Below are positions 45,337-52,965 of a stretch of DNA of 58,701 nucleotides, one piece after another. The notes under the pieces were generated by a model. The model did not search any database. It had not been told where the DNA came from and saw nothing but the letters and a program-made list of their open reading frames with translations. Each line of letters opens with the position of its first letter. Position 1 is the stretch's first letter. Made by a program: the position numbers and the translations under genes. The DNA comes from CAYYJS01 sp964472315 (lineage in GTDB: Bacteria > Verrucomicrobiota > Kiritimatiellia > UBA8416). The stretch covers positions 1 to 58,701 of the forward strand of contig CAYYJS010000019.1 in the NCBI GenBank assembly GCA_964472315.1, written 5' to 3'.

Positions 45337-45530
45337 AACCATGCCCTTCGATTACGGTCCGGCGTCGCGCGATGGCGCACGCTTCAGGTGGTGGGAGTGT
45401 GCGCGAATCCGGTCGTCAATTCAAGTCGCCAATGACGTGGGAGCATTTTCATGCTTGACCCTGTTTCGGGCAACCCGCAAAGTGGCGCGACATTCTGGAC
45501 GATAGCAGGTGGCATTTAAGGAGCTTCCGA

Positions 45531-46550
45531 ATGTGGAGCAGTTTTCTCGGACTCTTCTCGAACGATATCGGTATTGACCTGGGAACGGCCAATACCCTCG
45601 TGTATGTCAAGGACCGGGGGATCGTCTTGCGCGAGCCCTCGGTGGTGGCGGTGCAGGCGGGGACGAAGCGGATCCTCGCTGTCGGCGAGGAGGCCAAGCG
45701 CATGCTGGGGCGTACGCCCGGCAACATCGTGGCGATCCGCCCGATGAAAGCCGGGGTCATCGCCGACTTCGAGATTACCGAGGCGATGCTTCGGTATTTC
45801 ATCAAGAAGATCCACAACCGCCGCAAGATGGTTCGGCCGCGGATCATCATCGCGGTGCCGAGCGACATCACGGAGGTCGAGAAGCGGGCCGTGAAGGATT
45901 CCGCGACGCACGCGGGGGCTCGCGAAGTCTTCCTGATCGAGGAGCCCATGGCGGCGGCGATCGGGGTGGGGCTGCCGGTGCAGGAACCGGCCGGCAACAT
46001 GATTGTGGACATTGGTGGCGGCACGACGGAGGTCGCCCTGATATCGCTGGCGGGTATTGTCTTCAGTCGTACCGTTCGTGTCGGTGGCGACGAGATGGAC
46101 GAGTGTATCGTCCAGTACATGAAGCGCGTTTACAATTTAATGATAGGAGAGAGGACGGCCGAGGAGATTAAGATGACCATGGGGTCGGCTTACCCGGTCG
46201 AGGAGGAGACGAGCATCGAGGTGAAAGGCCGCGATCTGGTCGCGGGTCTGCCGAAAACGCTCACGATCACGTCGGAAGAAATCCGTGAAGCCCTCCAGGA
46301 ACCCGTTTCGTCCATCATCGACGCGATCCGTATTACGCTCGAACGGTGTCCCCCCGAATTGTCGGCGGACCTCGTGGATCGCGGCATGGTTTTGGCGGGC
46401 GGTGGTTCGTTGCTGAAGGGCATCGACAAGCTGATCGCCGAGCAGACGGGACTTCCTGTTCATGTGGCGGACGATCCCCTGAGCGCCGTGGCCGAAGGCA
46501 CGGGCGTTGTGCTCAACGAACTCAATTTCCTCCGTCGCAGCGTCGTCTGA
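45531..46550 (+). CDS. mreB: Rod shape-determining protein MreB
   Basis: Actin-like protein that guides lateral wall synthesis by the Rod complex. 339 residues with the phosphate 1 loop IGIDLGTANTLVYVK, the phosphate 2 loop MIVDIGGGTTEVALISL, the adenosine motif VLAGGGSLLKGIDKL and the N-terminal MWSSFLGLFSND amphipathic region that can bind the membrane. AAGGAG lies 7 bases before the ATG. First gene of the mreBCD-mrdA-rodA-rng run; divergent from glmS with 194 bases between. Confidence 0.97.
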   Translation: MWSSFLGLFSNDIGIDLGTANTLVYVKDRGIVLREPSVVAVQAGTKRILAVGEEAKRMLGRTPGNIVAIRPMKAGVIADFEITEAMLRYFIKKIHNRRKMVRPRIIIAVPSDITEVEKRAVKDSATHAGAREVFLIEEPMAAAIGVGLPVQEPAGNMIVDIGGGTTEVALISLAGIVFSRTVRVGGDEMDECIVQYMKRVYNLMIGERTAEEIKMTMGSAYPVEEETSIEVKGRDLVAGLPKTLTITSEEIREALQEPVSSIIDAIRITLERCPPELSADLVDRGMVLAGGGSLLKGIDKLIAEQTGLPVHVADDPLSAVAEGTGVVLNELNFLRRSVV

Positions 46551-46568
46551 CCGTCATTTTGACGGTTT
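46551..46568 (+). terminator. Short hairpin between mreB and mreC
   Basis: CCGTCA and TGACGG form a 6-base stem with a TTT loop directly after the mreB stop, followed by TTT and then C-rich sequence. It is too weak for a confident terminator but could attenuate transcription so that mreB is made in excess of mreC and mreD, or stabilise the mreB mRNA 3' end. Confidence 0.4.
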
Positions 46569-46693
46569 CCCCGGCGGCTGTTCCTTCTCCTATCTCACCG
46601 GTGCGCCTTCGGTTGGCGTGCCAGGGGCCGTTCGGGCGGTCTGAGGACTGCCTGACGCGGCGCCGCGGTTGCCCCGCGGAGTAAGAGGATTTG

Positions 46694-47533
46694 GTGAGAG
46701 AAGGACGCTATCTAATCTGGGCGTTGGTTCTGGCCGCAGTCGTGCTGCTGAACCTGCCGCTGCCGTTGTCCATGCGCATCGAAGCCGGTGCGCGGGACAA
46801 CTTTGCCCCGTTCCAGAATTTCATGTCCATGGCGCTTTACCGCCTGCGCGGGGTTGTGGTCTCGTTGGGCCGCATTGGCGCCATTCAGGATGAACGGCGG
46901 GCGCATGTGGCCGCCATCGCCGAACTGCGCGAGCGCGTCGACCGGCTCGAACGCTTCGAGGTGGAGAATCAGGTTCTACGGCGGCAGCTTGGATTTTCCA
47001 TACTTTCGCCTCGCCGGTTGCTCCTCTGCGAAGTCGTGGCGCGCGGGGATTTCAGCGGGTGGTGGCGCACGATCCGACTGGGAAAAGGCGAGGCTGACGG
47101 GATCCGGACGGGGCTGGCCGTGACCAGCGTCGAGGGCCTGGTGGGGCGTGTGCATGCCGTCTCGCGGCATACGTGCGACGTTCTGTTGCTGACCGATCCC
47201 AACTGTCGCGTGGCGGCCCAGTGCACGCGTACGGGGGCGCACGGGATCGTGCGCGGCGCGGGTATCCGTCTTGCCGGCGATTCCCCGCTCGAGATGCTGG
47301 CGGCGGTACGCCCGTGCCGTATGGATTACGTCCCGCGCGCGCAGGAATTGCAGCCGGGCGACGAAATTACGACGTCGGGGTTGGGGGGCGTGTTTCCCGA
47401 AGGCCTGCGCGTCGGCGAAGTGGTGTCGACCGAACTCGACGGCTCCGGGCTGTATCAACGCGCGGACATCCGCTCGTTGGCCGATCTGGGCGGGCTCAAG
47501 TATGCGTTTGTCGTGATGGAGCAACGGCAGTGA
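46694..47533 (+). CDS. mreC: Rod shape-determining protein MreC
   Basis: A 279-residue bitopic membrane protein that activates the PBP2-RodA pair from the periplasm. A single membrane helix near 8-24 (IWALVLAAVVLLNLPLPL), a coiled coil (about 60-95, ERVDRLERFEVENQVLRRQL) and the beta-domain with GWWRTIRLGKGEADGIRTGL, GLVGRV and DEITTSGLGGVFPEGL. The GTG is preceded by AGAGGA at 5-base spacing; a TTG one codon earlier is possible. Confidence 0.94.
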   Translation: MREGRYLIWALVLAAVVLLNLPLPLSMRIEAGARDNFAPFQNFMSMALYRLRGVVVSLGRIGAIQDERRAHVAAIAELRERVDRLERFEVENQVLRRQLGFSILSPRRLLLCEVVARGDFSGWWRTIRLGKGEADGIRTGLAVTSVEGLVGRVHAVSRHTCDVLLLTDPNCRVAAQCTRTGAHGIVRGAGIRLAGDSPLEMLAAVRPCRMDYVPRAQELQPGDEITTSGLGGVFPEGLRVGEVVSTELDGSGLYQRADIRSLADLGGLKYAFVVMEQRQ

Positions 47534-47537
47534 ACCG

Positions 47538-48059
47538 ATGATACGCGGACTACTGACTTTTTTGTTTGTGCTTGGCGCGGCCCTGGGGCAGGCGTGGCTG
47601 GGGCCGGTGCGTATGCTGGGGGAGGTGCGCCCGCCGCTATTGCTCGGGGTCGTGGTTTACTTCGCGCTGAACCGGAGTCTGGCGTGCGGATTGGCCATCG
47701 CGTTCGCCGCGGGAACGATCCAGGACCTGCTGAGCCTGGCGCCGCCGGGGTTTTCGACGGTCCTGTTCGGTATCGCGGCGGCTGTCGTGTCGCGGTTCAA
47801 GGGTCTGGTCCTGGCGGAGTCGGCCGTGACCGGGGTGTTTTTCGGCGGGGGAACGGTGCTGCTGGTCTGGCTTGCCTTCGGGTTGCTGCTGGCGCAGGCG
47901 GGTGTGCTGGGTCTGAGCGCGGGGGCGATCGCGGTCAAAGTGTGTGGAACCGCGGCGCTCGGCGCCGTGACCACGCCCCTGATTTTCGTGGTGGCGGCGG
48001 CCGCGTATCGCGGAATCTCGCTCGACGAACGCCGGGAGGATGCGCATGCCGTCCACTGA
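47538..48059 (+). CDS. mreD: Rod shape-determining protein MreD
   Basis: A 173-residue integral membrane protein with about five hydrophobic segments. Its sequence is poorly conserved, but FALNRSLACGLAIAFAAGTI and QDLLSLAPPGFST fit the family pattern, and the position between mreC and mrdA settles the call. It begins four bases after the mreC stop and its 3' end overlaps the start of mrdA. Confidence 0.88.
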   Translation: MIRGLLTFLFVLGAALGQAWLGPVRMLGEVRPPLLLGVVVYFALNRSLACGLAIAFAAGTIQDLLSLAPPGFSTVLFGIAAAVVSRFKGLVLAESAVTGVFFGGGTVLLVWLAFGLLLAQAGVLGLSAGAIAVKVCGTAALGAVTTPLIFVVAAAAYRGISLDERREDAHAVH

Positions 48060-49857
48060 GTTCATCGAGCGTGAAGCGATGCGGGTGCGGTTGCTTGTCG
48101 TTCTGATGCTGGCGGCGTTCGCCGTGTTGATCGTGGCGCTGTGGCAGGTCCAGGTGCGGAGCGCGCCGCGGTATCGCACGAGCCTGGACCGGCAGAGCAT
48201 GCGGCGGGTGCGTCTGCCCGGTACGCGCGGCCGTATTTTCGATCGGCACGGCGCGGTGGTTGCGGATAACCGGCCCAGCTACTGTATCGCCATCTACACC
48301 GAGGAACTTCGTCAGCCCGGACGATGGGATCGCACGATCGAGCGCGTGGATCAGGCGGTGGATCAGCTTGCGGCCATCGTGGGGCTGCCGCGCGAGGTGA
48401 CGCGCGACGACATCGAACAACATGTGCGCCGCCGGCTGCCGTTGCCGTTCCTGGCGTGGCGGGATGTCGGTCCCGCCGCGATGGCGCGGTGGGCGGAGAG
48501 CGACATCGCGGTGCCGGGCGTGGATATCCACGTCGAACCGGTGCGCGTGTACCCGTTTGGCGAGATGACGACGCATCTGGTGGGCTACGTGCGGCGCACG
48601 AATCCCATGGACGAAGCGGATCCGGAGGTGCTGTACCACTACTACCTGCCCGAGATGGGCGGCGCCGAAGGCCTTGAGCGCGCTTACGACGAGGTGCTTT
48701 CCGGTCGCGCCGGCGGCAAGTTGATCCGCGTGGATGCCTCGGGGTACAAATACGACGAACGTGGCGAGCGGGAGTCGCACCCCGGGCAGGACGTGGCGCT
48801 GACTGTCGACATGCGCATCCAGAAGATCGTGACGGGCGTGCTCAGCAACCAGCAGGCGGCGGTGGTGGTGATCGATCCCCGCAACGGTGACGTGCTCGCG
48901 ATGGCGAGCAGTCCGGCGTACGACGCCGGCGCGTTGCGGTCGCGGGAACATTGGGCGGGGTTGACGCGGGATACGCGGCGCCCGTTGATGAACCGGGCGA
49001 TCGCCGGACGCTATCCGCCGGGCAGTGTGTTCAAGCCGCTGGTGGCGATCGCGGGGCTGGAATATGGCCGTATCGAGGCGGATACGCGGCTGCCGTGCAC
49101 GGGCGTCTACCATTTCGGACGCGATTTCGCGTGCTGGCGGAAGAGCGGACACGGCGAACTTGCCCTGCAAAAAGCCATCGAGCAGTCGTGCAACCCGTTT
49201 TTCTGTCAAGTCGGGGTCCTGTGCGGATACCAGCGTATCTACCATATGGCGGATTCGGTCGGCTTCGGGCGCCGCTGCGGGATCGATTTGCCCGGCGAGG
49301 ACGCGGGGTTGCTCCCGGATGACGAATGGAAGCGGCGCGTGTTGAAAGAGGGTTGGCGGGGCGGCGACACCTGCAATGTGTCGATCGGGCAGGGCGCGCT
49401 GCTGGTGACGCCGCTTCAGATGGCGGTATTCACGGCGGCGCTGGCCAACGGCGGCTTCGTCTACCGCCCGCGACTCGTGCGTGGCGGTCAACCGCAGGGC
49501 GAACTGGTGAAACGCATGGCGTGGTCGGCGGCCACGATGGCCGTCGTGCGCGGCGGCATGCGCGACGTCATCCATGCCGAATCCGGCACCGGGAAACGCG
49601 CGTACCTGGCCGGCGTATCGATGGCCGGGAAGACCGGCACGGCACAATACGGCAACGACCAGCACCATACCTGGATGATCCTGTTCGCGCCGTTCGAGGC
49701 GCCGCGCTATGCCGTGGCGATGGTTATCGAAGACGAAGTCAGCGGCGGGATCACCGTGGCCCCGCGCATGCGGGCGCTGGCGCGGGGCTTGTTCGAGCTG
49801 GATGGCACGTTGCAACCGGGGACGGGAGAGACCGGCGAAGGGGAGGTGGGCGGTTGA
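48046..49857 (+). CDS. mrdA: Penicillin-binding protein 2 (MrdA)
   Basis: The class B transpeptidase that cross-links peptidoglycan during elongation. 603 residues with one N-terminal membrane helix (VRLLVVLMLAAFAVLIVAL), a dimerisation domain starting at RGRIFDRHG, and the penicillin-binding fold: SVFK (Ser327 nucleophile, Lys330), SCN (Ser381 to Asn383) and KTG (Lys529). The start was chosen 5 bases after GGGAGGA; an ATG two codons upstream overlaps that site. It overlaps mreD by 14 bases and the rodA start by four. Confidence 0.96.
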   Translation: MPSTEFIEREAMRVRLLVVLMLAAFAVLIVALWQVQVRSAPRYRTSLDRQSMRRVRLPGTRGRIFDRHGAVVADNRPSYCIAIYTEELRQPGRWDRTIERVDQAVDQLAAIVGLPREVTRDDIEQHVRRRLPLPFLAWRDVGPAAMARWAESDIAVPGVDIHVEPVRVYPFGEMTTHLVGYVRRTNPMDEADPEVLYHYYLPEMGGAEGLERAYDEVLSGRAGGKLIRVDASGYKYDERGERESHPGQDVALTVDMRIQKIVTGVLSNQQAAVVVIDPRNGDVLAMASSPAYDAGALRSREHWAGLTRDTRRPLMNRAIAGRYPPGSVFKPLVAIAGLEYGRIEADTRLPCTGVYHFGRDFACWRKSGHGELALQKAIEQSCNPFFCQVGVLCGYQRIYHMADSVGFGRRCGIDLPGEDAGLLPDDEWKRRVLKEGWRGGDTCNVSIGQGALLVTPLQMAVFTAALANGGFVYRPRLVRGGQPQGELVKRMAWSAATMAVVRGGMRDVIHAESGTGKRAYLAGVSMAGKTGTAQYGNDQHHTWMILFAPFEAPRYAVAMVIEDEVSGGITVAPRMRALARGLFELDGTLQPGTGETGEGEVGG

Positions 49858-51056
49858 ACTGGCTGAAGCCATACCTTCGACGGTTGCGCTACATCGACTG
49901 GATGATGTCGCCGGCGTGCATCGCGCTGCTGGTCATCGGCGTGCTGTTTGTCTACAGCGCCTGTTACGTCAGCGAGGATCGCCCGGTGCGCACGCTGTAT
50001 GCGAGACAGCTCGTATGGGCGATCGTCGGGGTGGCGGCGTATCTGGGTGTGGCGCTCGTCGACTACGAGAAGCTGGCGCGGATGGCGTGGTGGCTGTACG
50101 GCACGGGCATTGCGTTGCTGGTGCTCGTGCTGCTGATCGGTCGCACGATGTACGGGGCGCAGCGGTGGCTGATGCTCTTCGGCGAGAACGGGATCGGCAT
50201 CCAGCCGGCCGAACTTGCGAAGCTGGCGACGGTTCTCGCGCTGGCCCGCCGGCTCGACCGGTCCGAGCACGACGTGGCGCATCCGCGCACGTTCGTCACG
50301 CTGCTGGGCATGGTTGGTCTGCCGGTGCTGCTGATCATGAAGCAGCCCGATCTCGGAACCGCGATGGTGTTCGTGCCCGCGGCGTTCGCGATGATGCTCG
50401 TCGCGGGCGTGCCGTTCCGCTATCTGGGCGGACTCGTGCTTATCGGCGTCGTGTTTGTCATGGTGCTGCTCGCGGCGGTTTTTCTGCCGGAGCGATTGGG
50501 CGCGTCGCCGGAACTGCAGGCGCGTTGTCGGGCGATGACCGGCCTTGGTGACTACCAGGTACGGCGCATCGAGGTGTTTTTCCATCCCGACGAGGATCCC
50601 CTCGGCGCGGGCTGGAACAAGATGCAGTCGGAGATCGCCGTCGGTTCCGGCGGCGCCTTCGGCAAGGGGTTTCTCAAGGGAACGCAGAATATTCTGGGTT
50701 TCCTGCCGCGGTCGGTGGCGCCGACGGACTTCATCTACTCCGTCATCGCCGAGGAGAAGGGGTTCGTCGGATCGGTCGTCGTGATCGCGCTGTTCACGAT
50801 CGTGGTCGTCCGTGCCGGCGTCACGGCGGTCTACGCGGCGGATCGGTTTGGTCGGCTGGTCTGCGTTGGTGTCATGGCGGTGTTCTTCTGCCATGTCTTC
50901 ATCAACATCGCCATGACGATCGGGGTGATGCCGATCACGGGATTGCCGCTGCCGTTGTTGAGTTACGGAGGGTCGTTCATGGTCGTGACGATGACCGGGC
51001 TTGGCCTGATCCAGAGCGTCAGGGTCAAGGCTCGGTTGATTGAAGTGTACCAATAA
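49854..51056 (+). CDS. rodA: Peptidoglycan glycosyltransferase RodA (SEDS family)
   Basis: Polymerises glycan strands from lipid II, in complex with PBP2. 400 residues with about ten membrane helices. SEDS features recognised are GAQRWLMLFGENGIGIQPAE (helix 3 region), KQPDLGTAMVF, the catalytic Asp region SVAPTDFIYSVIAEEKGF and LPLPLLSYGGS near the C-terminus. It starts with TTG, overlapping the mrdA stop, with AGGGGAGG 7 bases before; no ATG lies close by. Confidence 0.95.
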   Translation: MNWLKPYLRRLRYIDWMMSPACIALLVIGVLFVYSACYVSEDRPVRTLYARQLVWAIVGVAAYLGVALVDYEKLARMAWWLYGTGIALLVLVLLIGRTMYGAQRWLMLFGENGIGIQPAELAKLATVLALARRLDRSEHDVAHPRTFVTLLGMVGLPVLLIMKQPDLGTAMVFVPAAFAMMLVAGVPFRYLGGLVLIGVVFVMVLLAAVFLPERLGASPELQARCRAMTGLGDYQVRRIEVFFHPDEDPLGAGWNKMQSEIAVGSGGAFGKGFLKGTQNILGFLPRSVAPTDFIYSVIAEEKGFVGSVVVIALFTIVVVRAGVTAVYAADRFGRLVCVGVMAVFFCHVFINIAMTIGVMPITGLPLPLLSYGGSFMVVTMTGLGLIQSVRVKARLIEVYQ

Positions 51057-51072
51057 CCGGAGAGGATTGTTC

Positions 51073-52794
51073 ATGAACTGGAGGGATATCATGTTTGGAT
51101 TGGGGAAGAAGTCGCGGATGAAGCGTGAGATCATCATCAATGCGGAGAACCTCGAAACCCGCGTGGCGGTGCTCGAGAACGGTGTTCTGGAGGACTTCCA
51201 GGTGGAGCATCCGACCGAGCAGCGGCTGGTCGGGAGCATCTTCAAGGGGCGCGTCCAGAACCTTGAAAACGAACTGCAGGCGGCGTTCGTCGACATTGGA
51301 CTGAAGAAGAACGCGTTTCTGCATTACTGGGATATGATCCCGGACGACGAGGCCCGCCTTGAAGCGGAAGAAGGCGGCAGCGGCGGCGGTGGCGGTGGCG
51401 GTGGCGAGAACCGCGGGGCCGACGGCCAGAGTGGCGAGGGCCAGGGGGACGAGGGGCGCGGCAGTGGTGGGCGCGGCGGCGGCGGGCGTGGTGGGGATCG
51501 CGGCGGACGCAAGCACCGTCAATCGCGCCGCAAGCGCTACTCGGATGAGGATATCGCGAAGCGCTTTCCTCCGGGGTCGGAGATCGTCGTGCAGGTGACC
51601 AAGGCGCCGATCGGCACCAAGGGTCCGCGCGTGACGGCGAGTCTGAGCATTCCCGGGCGGTACCTGGTGCTCATGCCGGGATCGGGGCTTAAAGGCGTTT
51701 CGCGCAAGATCGCCGACGCCAAGGAGCGCGAGCGCATCAAGAAGGTCGTGGACCGCCTGCCGTTGCCGCGGGACACGGGCCTCATCGCGCGTACGGTAGC
51801 GGCGGGCGCGGCGAAGCGCAGTTTCGTGCGCGACCTGCGCGGTCTCGCCTCCGTGTGGCAGGAACTGCAGCAGGGCATGATCTCGAAACCGGCGCCCTGC
51901 TGTCTCTACGAAGAGCCCGATCTGGTGGAACGCGTCGTGCGCGATTGGCTGACGGAGGACATCGACCGCATCAGCATCGACGATCCCGCGAAGTTCGAAC
52001 GGTTGCGGGAGGTGGCCATCCAGGTGTCCCGCCGCTCGCGTTCGCGCATCGCGCTGTACGAGGGCGAACTGCCGATCTTCGAGCATTACGGGATCGAGCG
52101 CGAGATCGCCAATACGTTCCGCAGACAGGTGCACCTGCAGTCGGGCGGCGCCCTGGTGTTCGACGAGACCGAAGCCATGATTGCCATCGACGTGAACACC
52201 GGCCGGCACAAGGGCAAGGGGACTCAGGAGGACGTCATCCTGCAGGTCAATACCGAAGCCGTCGAAGAGATCGCCCGGCAGCTCCGCCTGCGCAACGTCG
52301 GCGGGCTCGTGGTGATCGACCTGATCGATATGAAGTCGCGCAAGCACCAGAATCTCGTCTACCGCGCCATGAAGACCGCGCTCAAACGCGACCGTGCGCG
52401 AACGAACGTGCTGCCGATCTCGGACCTCGGCATCATGGAGATGACCCGGCAGCGCGCCGAGGAGAGCATCCTGACGTCGATGATGAGCGATTGTCCCTAC
52501 TGCCATGGCCGCGGCAGCGTGAAGTCGGGGCTAGGCATGAGCGTCGAAATTCAGCGGCAACTCGCCGCCGTGCTGCGTCGCTATCGCGGGAAGAACGTGA
52601 TGCCCAGCCTGCAGATCGTCGTACACCCCGCCGTGCTGGATCGTCTGCGCCGTGAGGACGAGGAATTTCTGGTCGAACTGGAGTCGAAGTTCAGCGGCCA
52701 TCTCATGTTCAAATCCGACCCGAGCAAACATGTCGAATACTTTGCCATCCGCAACGCCGAGACGGGCGACATCCTGCTCTCGCGAGGGGAGTGA
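51073..52794 (+). CDS. rng: Ribonuclease E/G family protein (Rng)
   Basis: Endoribonuclease for mRNA decay and rRNA processing. 573 residues. REIIINAENLETRVAVLENG opens the family; the S1 RNA-binding domain is split by a Gly- and Arg-rich insert at about residues 97-156 (GGGGGGGGENRG, GGRGGGGRGG). The catalytic core keeps AIDVNTGRHKG and VVIDLIDM with the metal-binding Asp residues, and the zinc-link SDCPYCHGRG. Two ATGs with good ribosome-binding sites (51073 and 51091) are possible; the first is given. It closes the rod-shape operon, starting 16 bases after rodA. Confidence 0.92.
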   Translation: MNWRDIMFGLGKKSRMKREIIINAENLETRVAVLENGVLEDFQVEHPTEQRLVGSIFKGRVQNLENELQAAFVDIGLKKNAFLHYWDMIPDDEARLEAEEGGSGGGGGGGGENRGADGQSGEGQGDEGRGSGGRGGGGRGGDRGGRKHRQSRRKRYSDEDIAKRFPPGSEIVVQVTKAPIGTKGPRVTASLSIPGRYLVLMPGSGLKGVSRKIADAKERERIKKVVDRLPLPRDTGLIARTVAAGAAKRSFVRDLRGLASVWQELQQGMISKPAPCCLYEEPDLVERVVRDWLTEDIDRISIDDPAKFERLREVAIQVSRRSRSRIALYEGELPIFEHYGIEREIANTFRRQVHLQSGGALVFDETEAMIAIDVNTGRHKGKGTQEDVILQVNTEAVEEIARQLRLRNVGGLVVIDLIDMKSRKHQNLVYRAMKTALKRDRARTNVLPISDLGIMEMTRQRAEESILTSMMSDCPYCHGRGSVKSGLGMSVEIQRQLAAVLRRYRGKNVMPSLQIVVHPAVLDRLRREDEEFLVELESKFSGHLMFKSDPSKHVEYFAIRNAETGDILLSRGE

Positions 52795-52821
52795 GTGCCG
52801 CACGGGCGCATTTGCGAATCG

Positions 52822-52865
52822 GTGCATTCCTGGAGCGCGGGCGTCCCGCCCGCTTGGAAATGCAC
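52822..52865. repeat. Long imperfect inverted repeat at the left edge of the RM island
   Basis: An inner 7-base perfect stem, GCGGGCG-TCC-CGCCCGC, is enclosed by outer arms GTGCATTCC and GGAAATGCAC, so the whole 44 bases can fold into one hairpin with a small internal loop. There is no T-tract. The core resembles REP-like GC palindromes that are dispersed in many PVC and related genomes. It sits between rng and the restriction gene. Confidence 0.65.
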
Positions 52866-52965
52866 ATGTCCGGCATTGTGCGGCATGATGATGAAGGTGA
52901 CGGAAGTCGATGAATGGCTCCGCGCCGGAACGACTGGAGACGAGGCGGGCCGAGGATGAGTGCTG

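Noticed and set aside
45455..45483. mreB promoter with TTGACC as -35
   Set aside because: The hexamer is good, but no acceptable -10 (best CAAAGT) lies at proper spacing.
45337..45530. glmS ribozyme or riboswitch ahead of glmS
   Set aside because: No ribozyme core or conserved pairing could be recognised; that element is largely confined to Gram-positive bacteria.
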